A stretch of 15,086 bases of DNA from CAYOLL01 sp964404765 [NCBI: uncultured Gemmatimonadota bacterium] (GCA_964404765.1 CAYOLL010000145.1:1-15086); one strand, 5' to 3'. Positions 1-5,579 are shown, counted from the first letter of the stretch. Notes: generated by a model not told the origin, from the letters alone. A program made the numbers and translations.

Positions 1-91
1 GGGCGCGTTTGTGGGGGGGGGCGCGGCGGGGGGGGGGGCGCGGTGGGAGGGGAGTTATACGGGGCGGTTTTTGCGGGGGGAGTTGGGATAA
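1..91 (+). CDS. uvrA: UvrA C-terminal tip (partial, runs off window edge)
   Basis: This is the last ~29 codons of the excinuclease ABC ATPase subunit UvrA, the damage-recognition ATPase of nucleotide excision repair. From position 53 the frame reads [12 protein letters not shown] and stops at TAA 89-91, which matches the usual UvrA ending ([15 protein letters not shown]). Codons before position 50 align one for one with the second uvrA copy at about 781-830 ([17 protein letters not shown]), but here they read GAFVGGGAAGGGARWEG. Most differences are A, T or C changed to G, so this stretch is probably a low-quality contig end and not real protein. The bulk of the gene would lie upstream. Assignment of the last 13 codons is solid; the first 16 codons are unreliable. 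Confidence 0.75.
   Translation, partial: GAFVGGGAAGGGARWEGSYTGRFLRGELG
48..81 (+). repeat. Direct repeat, left copy (uvrA 3' end)
   Basis: A 34-bp stretch identical to 827-860. Diverged similarity continues about 30 bp further: TTGAC, ACTT and TGTC are shared in order at 95-117 and 870-892. The two copies bracket the RelE-type module. This repeat is the 3' coding end of uvrA. Confidence 0.9.
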
Positions 92-94
92 GGC

Positions 95-121
95 TTGACC
101 CTACTTGCTAAAATGTCTAAT
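95..121 (+). promoter_or_regulatory. Possible weak promoter of the RelE-type TA pair
   Basis: TTGACC at 95-100 could be a -35 box, with TCTAAT at 116-121 as -10 box, but the spacer is only 15 bp. It lies just after the uvrA stop and before the antitoxin ribosome site. The call is weak and rests on spacing and resemblance only. Confidence 0.3.
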
Positions 122-170
122 TTGGTTCAGAACAATTTCATTGCAACAACCAACCAAAGGAGTGGTGATT

Positions 171-401
171 ATGACAACTGCGACGGCAGCACTTGAAACG
201 ATGATTCCTCTTGCTGACTTGAAATTTATTATCAAAGACAGCATTCGGGAAGCCTTGCGCGAAGAGCGATTGAACCTTTACGAGATTCTGATTCCTTATG
301 TTTCTAAAAAAGAACAAGCCGAAATCGAGGCCAAATTTGGTCACCCCGCTCGTTATGACGAAAACGCTTTTGACGATATGACGGATTGGGTAATGAAATG
401 A
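171..401 (+). CDS. Antitoxin-like protein of a RelE-type module (76 aa)
   Basis: A small acidic, helical protein encoded directly upstream of a RelE/ParE-fold toxin and overlapping it by 4 bp (ATGA at 398-401), the usual layout of a type II toxin-antitoxin pair. ATG 171 is chosen over the upstream in-frame extension from 105 because AAAGGAG (157-163) lies 7 bp before it and the protein-like sequence begins there. Visible features are an amphipathic helix (LADLKFIIKDSIREALREE, about residues 14-32), then an IPYVS..EQAEIEAKFG segment and a DDMTDWVMK tail. This resembles short proteins commonly found before RelE toxins, but no classical DNA-binding motif (RHH, HTH, AbrB) is obvious. It presumably binds and neutralises the toxin, and may autoregulate the pair. 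The gene looks intact. Confidence 0.7.
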   Translation: MTTATAALETMIPLADLKFIIKDSIREALREERLNLYEILIPYVSKKEQAEIEAKFGHPARYDENAFDDMTDWVMK

Positions 402-679
402 ACATCAAACTCAGCAAAGAGGCGCAGAAGTTTCTCACTAAATTGAGCGAAAAAGATAAGGAGCGCTTGCGGCTTAAACTCAAGGCGTTGGTTCTGTCCA
501 TTGAACAGCATGGCGCAATCCCTTTCAAAGAGATGGACATCAGGAAGTTGGGCGGCGAGTGGCAAGGGTTTATGCGGATGCGTGTCGGGAAAACGCGGCT
601 CATTTTCCGGCTGGATCGCGATCAAGAAGCTCTTTTTGTGCATGAAATTGACTTCCGTGGCGATGTTTATAAAGTTTGA
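398..679 (+). CDS. RelE/ParE-family toxin (93 aa)
   Basis: A compact basic protein with the RelE/ParE toxin pattern. An N-terminal helical hairpin (SKEAQKFLTKLSEKDKERLRLKLKAL) is followed by the beta-sheet core KLGGEWQGFMRMRVGKTRLIFRLD and the closing strand ALFVHEIDFRGDVYKV. The MRVGKTRLIF and EIDFRGDVY blocks correspond to the RVGdyRviy and v.hRgdvY signatures of the family. RelE members cleave mRNA on the ribosome and ParE members poison gyrase; the sequence does not separate the two. The start is ATG 398, overlapping the antitoxin stop, which suggests translational coupling; a TTG at 386 is possible but less likely. The length is normal and there is no break. It is the only small toxin gene in the window that looks fully intact. 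The stop at 677-679 abuts the second uvrA fragment. Confidence 0.8.
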   Translation: MNIKLSKEAQKFLTKLSEKDKERLRLKLKALVLSIEQHGAIPFKEMDIRKLGGEWQGFMRMRVGKTRLIFRLDRDQEALFVHEIDFRGDVYKV

Positions 680-759
680 TTGTGGATTGTGATGGCGCAA
701 AACATGAATGTGATCAAGACCTGCGATTGGATTATAGATTTGGGCCCGGAAGGCGGCGA

Positions 760-780
760 CCCTTCGACAAGCTCAGGATC
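760..780. repeat. Short interspersed motif CCTTCGACAAGCTCAGG
   Basis: A CCCTTCGACAAGCTCAGGATC block interrupts the uvrA remnant exactly between GGD and GTIVV, and it shifts the reading frame. Translations such as DPSTSSG from this motif recur in many environmental genomes as a dispersed repeat. That is recalled knowledge and not checked here. This is the only copy I see in the window. Confidence 0.6.
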
Positions 781-826
781 GGCACGATTGTGGTGGAGGG
801 CACGCCGGAGGAGGTGGCGGCGTGTA

Positions 827-860
827 AGGGGAGTTATACGGGGCGGTTTTTGCGGGGGGA
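827..860 (+). repeat. Direct repeat, right copy (uvrA 3' end)
   Basis: Identical over 34 bp to 48-81. Together the copies enclose the RelE-type TA module with a period of 779 bp. Confidence 0.9.
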
Positions 861-924
861 ACTAAGCGCTTGACTATACTTTTCAAGTGTCCGTCCAGGC
901 AATGTCATAAATTTCGAGTAAAAC

Positions 925-3636
925 ATGACCCAAAAAATCACCCGCTATCCCGGGGCCAAGCCGTTTACCATCGAATACAAAGACCTGTTCTTTGGCCGCG
1001 ACCGGGATATTGACCGGTTCAGCCGCCTGATCCAGGTGGAAAAACTCACCGTCCTCTATGGCAAATCCGGGCTGGGCAAGTCATCCCTGCTTAACGCCGG
1101 GGTTTTGCCGCAGCTTAAAAACACCCGGCCCATCTTTATCCGGTTCTACAGCTTTTCGGAGTCCAACCGGCGGCAACCGCTGCTGGCTCGCTGTCACGAA
1201 ATTCTGGCGGAGTACGACGGCGACAGCCCGCTGGCCCGGATTGCCGATCGGAACGACAGCTTGTGGCTCCATCTCAAAGACATCCAGTGGCGGTTGCAAC
1301 GCGATAACGACGCCAAAACGACCCTGCACTTGATCTTCGACCAGTTTGAAGAGCTGTTCACCTACCCGGCGGAAGACTACCTGGCGTTTGCCGCGGAACT
1401 GGCCGACGCGCTGAACAACCGTCAGCCGCGTGACTTTAGCCAGGCTCTGGAGCAAACGCTGCGCGCCAACCCCGATTTTCTCAGCGATGATGACTGGCGC
1501 CTGCTGGAGAGCGACTTGCCCCTCAACGTCATTTTTTCCATCCGCTCCGACCGCATGAACCTGCTTAACCGGCTCACGCCCCACCTGCCCCAGGCGCTGC
1601 GCCATTGCTACGAGCTAAAGCCGCTGGAACCCGACGCAGCGCGTGAGGCGATTGAAAAACCGGCCCAACTTGACCTTGCGAAGGCTTCCACCCCGGAGAC
1701 TGCCAGGCTTGCAACGTCTCCTTCGCAAGGTTTGGATGACCAACAGAGTTCCGTCGACCCGGCGGACCTTGCGAAGGGTTCGGATGAAACTCTGGAACGC
1801 GGAGAGCAAAAGCCTTCGCAAGGTGTGTTTCTCTCCCCGGCCTTTGCCTACGACCCGGCCCTAAGCGAGCGCATTTTGGCCTACCTGACCGGCGGCGGCC
1901 AAAAAGAGATCGAATCCTTCCAACTGCAAATTATCTGTGATTTTGTGGAAAAAATAGTGCTGGAAACCGGGCAGAAGCTCGTGCCGGATGGCCATGTGCC
2001 GCAGTTGGACCAGGTTTACCACAGCTATTATTTGAACCTGATCGAGCAACTGCCGGCGGCAGACCGGCCCACGGCCCGCCGGCTGATCGAAGACGGCCTG
2101 ATTTTTGAGGCGGAAGAGCGGCGGTTGAGCCTGTACGAGGGTCAGATTACCGACAGCTTTGGGGTGTCGCCGGTCTTGCTCAGACAATTGGTGGATTCCC
2201 GGTTGCTGCGCTCCGAACCCAACCCCGGCGGCGGTTTTAACTACGAGCTGTGCCACGACAGCTTAGTCAAGCCCATCCTGCTGGCTAAGGAAAAGCGGCT
2301 GGCCGCCGAGCGCGAAGCCGCGCAAAAACGGCTGGAGGCCGAACGGGAAGCCAAACGCCAGGACGAACTGCGCCAGGCCCGCGAAGAAGCCGAACGCGAG
2401 CAAGCCCGCCGCCTGCGCGACCGCCGCCGCAGCCAAATCGTCATCGCCATTGTCAGTCTTTTTGCCCTGATCTCCCTGGGGCTGGCCATCTGGGCCGTGC
2501 AGAGCAAGCGCGAGGCCAACCAGGCCCGCAAAGAAGCCCAGGCCCAACTGGACGCCCTTAAGCAGTCTTACAGCGTGATCGTGCGCAACACCCTGCGCGA
2601 CGAGGTGCCCCAACGGCGCGGCGAGGGCCGCTATGCCGAGGTGCTGGCCGCGCTGGACGAGGCTGCGACCCTGAATGTGGAGCAGGATTTGGTGCGCTTT
2701 AATTATGCCGAAATCGCCTTTATCTACAGCCACCGCCCGGACAGCCTGGCCAAAGCCGGGGCGATTATGGCCCGTTTTGGGCCTGTTGAAGGCCGCGACG
2801 GCCAAAGCTTCCGCGAGAGCCTCCGCAAACTTGTCGGCGAGGAGGACTATACCCGCCTGACCCGCAAGTACTATGGCGATTTTGTGGCCGTGCCGGGCGA
2901 TACATTTATGATGGGTGCGCCGGAAGATGAGGCCGGAAGTGGCGGCAGCGAACGTCCTGTGCATAAAGTTCGCCTCAGTCCGTTTCAAATAAGCCGCTAT
3001 GAGATGACGGTGGCCCAGTACCGCTTGTTTTGCCTGGCCGACAGCACGGTGGAGATGCTGGATCCGGAAGGCTGGGGCTGGCAGGAAGACGCGCCTATTA
3101 TTAATGTGAGCTGGTATGAAGCCGTGCGCTACGCCAACTGGTTAAACGGGCTGCGCGGCCTGCCGCCGCCGATGACCGAAGACGCCGGTTTAAAATATCC
3201 CGGCCAAAAAGGCTATCGCCTGCCCACCGAGGCCGAGTGGGAATATGCCTGCCGGGCCGGAACAACCACGCCTTTTAACTTGGGTCCTACTATTACCACA
3301 AACCAGGTAAACTATTACGGCGCATTTGAATGGCGTGACAATATTGTGGGAGAATATCGCAAGCGGACCATCCCGGTAGGCTCGCTGAACGCGCCAAATG
3401 CATGGGGGCTGCACGATATGCACGGCAATGTCTATGAGTGGTGCGCCGATTGGTACGGGGCTTACCCGAATAAATTTGAAACCAATCCGGTAGGCCCTGC
3501 AGTGGGTTCGAATCGCGTGATTCGCGGCGGAAGCTGGTACAACAGCGGGCGGAATTGCCGGTCGGCCGATCGCCTTAACCGCTGGCCGGGCATTCGTTAC
3601 CGCAGCGTTGGCTTCCGCCTTGTGTTCGTCCCATAG
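925..3636 (+). CDS. nSTAND NTPase with membrane helix and C-terminal FGE-sulfatase domain (903 aa)
   Basis: A signal-transduction ATPase of the STAND class. Order of parts: a short N-terminus with LFFGRDRDID (21-30); Walker A GKSGLGKS (46-53); Walker B LHLIFDQFEELF (134-145); an IRSDR sensor-type motif (206-210); a low-complexity insertion (249-301) coded by palindromic repeats; a winged-helix-like region to about 455 (ending CHDSLVKPILL); a charged coiled coil (455-503); one membrane helix (about 504-525); a helical linker; and an FGE-sulfatase/SUMF1 fold (about 652-903) with YEMTVAQYR, YRLPTEAEWEYACRAG, GLHDMHGNVYEWCADW and RVIRGGSWYNSGRNCRSADR ending GFRLVFVP. Arg-rich residues before the helix predict NTPase inside and FGE domain outside. 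The paired catalytic cysteines of formylglycine-generating enzyme are not seen, so the domain is probably a binding fold. Suggested role: ligand or invader sensor. The ribosome site is weak; ATG 925 keeps the domain start. Confidence 0.88.
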   Translation: MTQKITRYPGAKPFTIEYKDLFFGRDRDIDRFSRLIQVEKLTVLYGKSGLGKSSLLNAGVLPQLKNTRPIFIRFYSFSESNRRQPLLARCHEILAEYDGDSPLARIADRNDSLWLHLKDIQWRLQRDNDAKTTLHLIFDQFEELFTYPAEDYLAFAAELADALNNRQPRDFSQALEQTLRANPDFLSDDDWRLLESDLPLNVIFSIRSDRMNLLNRLTPHLPQALRHCYELKPLEPDAAREAIEKPAQLDLAKASTPETARLATSPSQGLDDQQSSVDPADLAKGSDETLERGEQKPSQGVFLSPAFAYDPALSERILAYLTGGGQKEIESFQLQIICDFVEKIVLETGQKLVPDGHVPQLDQVYHSYYLNLIEQLPAADRPTARRLIEDGLIFEAEERRLSLYEGQITDSFGVSPVLLRQLVDSRLLRSEPNPGGGFNYELCHDSLVKPILLAKEKRLAAEREAAQKRLEAEREAKRQDELRQAREEAEREQARRLRDRRRSQIVIAIVSLFALISLGLAIWAVQSKREANQARKEAQAQLDALKQSYSVIVRNTLRDEVPQRRGEGRYAEVLAALDEAATLNVEQDLVRFNYAEIAFIYSHRPDSLAKAGAIMARFGPVEGRDGQSFRESLRKLVGEEDYTRLTRKYYGDFVAVPGDTFMMGAPEDEAGSGGSERPVHKVRLSPFQISRYEMTVAQYRLFCLADSTVEMLDPEGWGWQEDAPIINVSWYEAVRYANWLNGLRGLPPPMTEDAGLKYPGQKGYRLPTEAEWEYACRAGTTTPFNLGPTITTNQVNYYGAFEWRDNIVGEYRKRTIPVGSLNAPNAWGLHDMHGNVYEWCADWYGAYPNKFETNPVGPAVGSNRVIRGGSWYNSGRNCRSADRLNRWPGIRYRSVGFRLVFVP
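1674..1823. repeat. Tandem in-frame palindromic repeats inside the nSTAND gene
   Basis: Four 11-mers in alternating orientation: CCTTGCGAAGG at 1674-1684, CCTTCGCAAGG at 1720-1730, CCTTGCGAAGG at 1767-1777 and CCTTCGCAAGG at 1813-1823. The second type is the exact reverse complement of the first. Start-to-start spacing is 46, 47 and 46 bp. The first pair has an extra inner stem, GGAGAC 1695-1700 with GTCTCC 1716-1721. They are read in frame as LAKAS...SPSQG and LAKGS...KPSQG, a Ser/Gln/Asp-rich linker (residues 249-301) between the NTPase core and the winged-helix-like part. This looks like insertion of mobile palindromes tolerated as a loop. Confidence 0.85.
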
Positions 3637-3665
3637 GGAACGGTTGTCCACTCCGGCCCGTGCCT

Positions 3666-3690
3666 GTGAGCAACTGCGAGTCTTGCTCAC
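3666..3690. other. Hairpin just after the nSTAND-FGE stop
   Basis: A perfect 8-bp stem, GTGAGCAA (3666-3673) with TTGCTCAC (3683-3690), and a 9-base loop, lies 30 bp after the stop codon. It has no T-tract, so it is not a typical intrinsic terminator. A hairpin immediately downstream of the variable region is also a feature of diversity-generating retroelement target genes. Confidence 0.6.
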
Positions 3691-3705
3691 GTAGGGAGCG
3701 GTGTC

Positions 3706-3728
3706 AAAAGCCCCAGGCGCTTGTTTTA
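3706..3728 (+). terminator. Possible terminator after the nSTAND gene
   Basis: AAAAGC at 3706-3711 and GCTT at 3719-3722 can pair around CCCCAGGC, followed by TTTT at 3724-3727. The stem is short, so the call is weak. Confidence 0.3.
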
Positions 3729-3732
3729 ACGG

Positions 3733-4022
3733 TTTCAAATTAGACATCTTTCCAAAATATACCCGGCAGCGATGCGGCTTTTAGCCCCATCGGGGCGGTC
3801 CGTTTGTAGAAAAGCAATTCCAACCGAACCCGGCGGATAGCCCCAGCGGGGCGACCCGTTTAACCGCGACGACACGGTCATATTTCACAGGTCGCCCCGA
3901 TGGGGCTTATCGCAGCTATGTTTTCGCGTATTTCTCTACAAACAGCTTGCCCCTACGGGGCAAAAAAGCATAGATGAACTTGATCGAGTTCCAAAATTTA
4001 ATTGGAAAGATGTCTATTGAAA
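3733..4022. mobile_element. MITE-like fold-back element between nSTAND and SIR2-like genes
   Basis: The ends are perfect 15-bp inverted repeats, TAGACATCTTTCCAA (3741-3755) and TTGGAAAGATGTCTA (4002-4016). They extend outward as TTTCAA/TTGAAA with a 2-base bulge, to about 3733 and 4022. Inside are four GCCCC-NNN-GGGGC hairpins: ATC at 3783-3795, AGC at 3841-3853, GAT near 3895-3907 and TAC near 3949-3961. The left pair and right pair face each other, and TTTGTAGA (about 3802) is mirrored by TCTACAAA (about 3935). The whole ~290 bp is thus an imperfect large palindrome with no ORF of its own, so any transposition would need enzymes from elsewhere. Its right end stops about 10 bp before the start codon of the SIR2-like gene and supplies or abuts its ribosome site. 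Confidence 0.75.
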
Positions 4023-4032
4023 GGACTTACCT

Positions 4033-5052
4033 ATGTCAGACCCCATGATCGAATTAATCGGCGAGGCGATCAAAACCGAAAAATGCGTCCTGCTGCTCGG
4101 GCCGGAGCTGTTAGCCGCCCCGGGCGAGCCCACCGCCCAGGAAAAGCTGCTGACCGGGCTGCAGGCCAAAGGTTTCGAAATCGAACCGGACCTGGATCAC
4201 TTCTTTAACCTGAAAAAACTGTCGGGCTCGAAAAAAAAACTGTTTGAGATGGCCCTGCGCGCCGGTCACGAAAGCTTGCCGGATGATCCGCTTTTTGCCC
4301 GATTGGCCGAGCTTCCGTTTCATCTCTACATCTCGCTGATGCCGGACGCCCGGCTGCAACGCGCCTTCGACACGCCGGGCTACGACTATGCCTTCCAATT
4401 TTACGACAAAAAGAGCGCGCCGGCGGAACTGTCCTGCCCGCCCACAGCGGCCCGGCCCCTGGTTTACAATCTGTTTGGCAGCATCAGCGAGCAACAATCG
4501 TTGATTTACACCTATAACAGCCTGTTTGAATTCGTCTTTGCCATTCTGGGCAAATATCAATTGCATACAACGCTGCAATACCACATCAAACAAGCCCGGC
4601 TTTTCCTGTTTTTGGGGTTTGATTTTGATCGCTGGTATGTCAAGCTGTTGTTGCGGCTGCTGTTTGAAGGTCATGATGATCCGCTGCCCTTAACCAATCA
4701 TTCCAGCGTGGCCGACGAGACCGCCCGCGCTTTTTTTGTCAACAATTTCCAGATGGAGTTCATCCCCGCGGATATCCGTCCGCTGGTCAACACCCTGCAT
4801 GAGGAAATCGCCCGTCAAAAGCGCCTCCGCCGCCTGCAAGAAGCCGCCCCGCTGCCGACCATTGACAAGCGCCAGCGCCTGACAATCCTGACCGGGGAAT
4901 ATGAAACCTTAACCGAAAAGCTGGCTCGACTCAGAAAAGACCGGGTTATAGAAACCGACAGCGCGATCAAGTTTAAACTGGATAAACAGCTTGAGGAAGT
5001 CGAGGCAGAGTTAAAAAAGATCGAAGCCGAAATCGAGCAATTATCGAAGTGA
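4033..5052 (+). CDS. SIR2-like domain protein with C-terminal coiled coil (339 aa)
   Basis: The N-terminal ~255 residues show the SIR2-like layout seen in bacterial defence proteins: CVLLLGPELL (18-27, Rossmann start), LPFHLYISLMPDARLQRAF (94-112), ARPLVYNLFGSISEQQSLIYTY (140-161) and ARLFLFLGFDFDRWYVKLLLRLL (188-210). Active relatives usually have TNYD at the second block and L.HG at the third. Here those positions read LMPD (102-105) and LFG (147-149), so the catalytic Asn and His appear lost and NAD hydrolysis is doubtful. Residues 255-339 are a long charged helical region, with ILTGEYETLTEKLARLR and a KFKLDKQLEEVEAELKKIE heptad-like run; similar tails occur on proteins of STAND-linked systems. 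AAAGGA (4020-4025) precedes ATG 4033. It is separated from the nSTAND gene by the fold-back element but shares its orientation. It may be a scaffold, adaptor or degenerate effector. Confidence 0.72.
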   Translation: MSDPMIELIGEAIKTEKCVLLLGPELLAAPGEPTAQEKLLTGLQAKGFEIEPDLDHFFNLKKLSGSKKKLFEMALRAGHESLPDDPLFARLAELPFHLYISLMPDARLQRAFDTPGYDYAFQFYDKKSAPAELSCPPTAARPLVYNLFGSISEQQSLIYTYNSLFEFVFAILGKYQLHTTLQYHIKQARLFLFLGFDFDRWYVKLLLRLLFEGHDDPLPLTNHSSVADETARAFFVNNFQMEFIPADIRPLVNTLHEEIARQKRLRRLQEAAPLPTIDKRQRLTILTGEYETLTEKLARLRKDRVIETDSAIKFKLDKQLEEVEAELKKIEAEIEQLSK

Positions 5053-5126
5053 CCCCACCGCCGCGCGTGCGTCCAGGGAAAGCGGCCGGTCAGTTTGAAA
5101 AATGGCTGAGCCGGCACCGGGCGTGA
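5049..5126 (+). pseudogene. C-terminal remnant of a DUF2442-type gene
   Basis: Read in frame from 5049, the sequence ends PGKAAGQFEKWLSRHRA with stop TGA 5124-5126. This matches the tail of the intact DUF2442 protein downstream, which ends SGESARSLEKWLSQRSL. Only about 20 codons remain and they overlap the stop of the SIR2-like gene, so this is a decayed fragment. It implies that an earlier DUF2442 gene, perhaps with a DUF4160 partner, once lay here and was lost when the SIR2-like gene end was joined to it. Confidence 0.65.
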
Positions 5127-5168
5127 TCCCGCAACAAATTGGCGCAGTCTGGCCAAGCCGCAAAACCC

Positions 5169-5197
5169 TTGACTTTTCTTCAGACGAGTTCTATCAT
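5169..5197 (+). promoter_or_regulatory. Possible sigma70-type promoter before the DUF4160/DUF2442 genes
   Basis: TTGACT at 5169-5174 and TATCAT at 5192-5197 are separated by exactly 17 bp. However, the terminator hairpin begins right at the -10 box, so a transcript started here would run through the T-tract almost at once. The promoter may be fortuitous. Confidence 0.4.
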
Positions 5198-5231
5198 AAA
5201 CCTTGTCAGTTTCATCCGACAAGGTTTTTTT
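5198..5231 (+). terminator. Rho-independent terminator
   Basis: A perfect 10-bp stem AAACCTTGTC (5198-5207) / GACAAGGTTT (5218-5227) with a 10-base loop is followed by an unbroken T-tract to 5231. It would end transcription coming from the SIR2-like gene and the DUF2442 remnant. Confidence 0.85.
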
Positions 5232-5244
5232 GTTTGGAGACACA

Positions 5245-5296
5245 ATGCCAACCATTTTACGCATCGGACAAATGGGATGAGTACTTTAACCATTGA
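5245..5296 (+). pseudogene. DUF4160 gene reduced to its two ends by internal deletion
   Basis: After GGAGA (5236-5240), ATG 5245 opens MPTILRIG, the typical first eight residues of DUF4160 proteins. The frame then hits a stop at 5278-5280. In another frame, from about 5268, the sequence reads DKWDEYFNH and stops at TGA 5294-5296, which is the typical DUF4160 ending (..W.EYF..). The ~60-70 codons between are missing and the two ends are joined out of frame. Such genes usually precede and overlap DUF2442, as here. The product can only be a 10-11 residue peptide, so function is lost, though the start may still drive translation into the overlapping DUF2442 gene. Confidence 0.75.
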
Positions 5297-5579
5297 AATA
5301 GAAACGCCGACCATTCAAAAAGTGGAAGTGACCAACAAAAACTTGACTGTAACTTTAAACGACCAGCGCCGTCTGTCTGTGCCCATCGCCTGGTATCCAC
5401 GTCTGTTGCATGGCCGGCCGGACGAGCGCAAAAACTGGCGGCTCATCGGGCAAGAAGGGGAAGGCATCCACTGGCCGGATTTGGACGAGGACATCAGCGT
5501 GGCCAATTTGCTGGCCGGGCAAAAGTCGGGGGAAAGCGCCCGGTCGTTGGAAAAGTGGCTGAGTCAGCGCAGTTTGTAA
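5277..5579 (+). CDS. DUF2442 family protein (100 aa)
   Basis: A small protein with the DUF2442 pattern: KVEVTNKNLTVTLNDQRRLSVPIAWYPRLLHGRPDERKNWRLIGQEGEGIHWPDLDEDISVANLLAG, then a polar tail ending EKWLSQRSL. The strand V.V....L.V.L.DGR.l.VPl.WYPRL, the GIHWP.LDEDISV motif and the LLAG end are the family hallmarks. The molecular function is unknown; the family is usually paired with DUF4160 and behaves like a TA-type module component. ATG 5277 is chosen because the recognisable protein begins there and overlaps the deleted DUF4160 reading frames (ATGA at 5277-5280), so expression probably depends on coupling to the upstream start. The gene appears intact. It converges with a minus-strand gene that ends 1 bp away. 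Confidence 0.8.
   Translation: MSTLTIEIETPTIQKVEVTNKNLTVTLNDQRRLSVPIAWYPRLLHGRPDERKNWRLIGQEGEGIHWPDLDEDISVANLLAGQKSGESARSLEKWLSQRSL

Larger units (their letters stand above)
676..873 (+). pseudogene. uvrA: Second, frameshifted copy of the uvrA 3' end
   Basis: This is a remnant of the UvrA C-terminus. One frame reads [19 protein letters not shown] (about 704-760), matching the end of the UvrA ATPase domain (HN.[17 protein letters not shown]). After a 20-bp insertion (761-780) a second frame continues with [19 protein letters not shown] and ends [10 protein letters not shown] at stop 871-873. Upstream of 700 the match is degenerate (IV...HN is only partly recoverable) and stops at the toxin stop codon, so no start or ATPase body exists here. 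The fragment cannot make UvrA. Its last 34 bp before the tail are identical to the left uvrA tip at 48-81. It most likely arose by duplication of the gene end when the TA module was inserted or by an unequal exchange. Confidence 0.85.

Noticed and set aside
105-170. Longer antitoxin starting at 105
   Set aside because: The first 22 codons overlap the promoter-like region and a ribosome site precedes ATG 171.
1674-1823. CRISPR array from the evenly spaced 11-mers in the nSTAND gene
   Set aside because: The units alternate direction, are too short, and are translated in frame as part of the protein.
2263-2988. Minus-strand open frame (241 codons) opposite the nSTAND gene
   Set aside because: Ala/Leu/Gly-rich antisense shadow of the coiled-coil and linker region, with no ribosome site or family match.
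2875-3636. Active formylglycine-generating enzyme or sulfatase-modifying function
   Set aside because: The cysteine pair expected near the GGS..C motif is absent; only the fold is supported.
3770-3965. CRISPR-like array from repeated GCCCC...GGGGC motifs
   Set aside because: Repeats alternate in orientation, are only 13 bp, have uneven spacers and lie within terminal inverted repeats, so this is a fold-back element.
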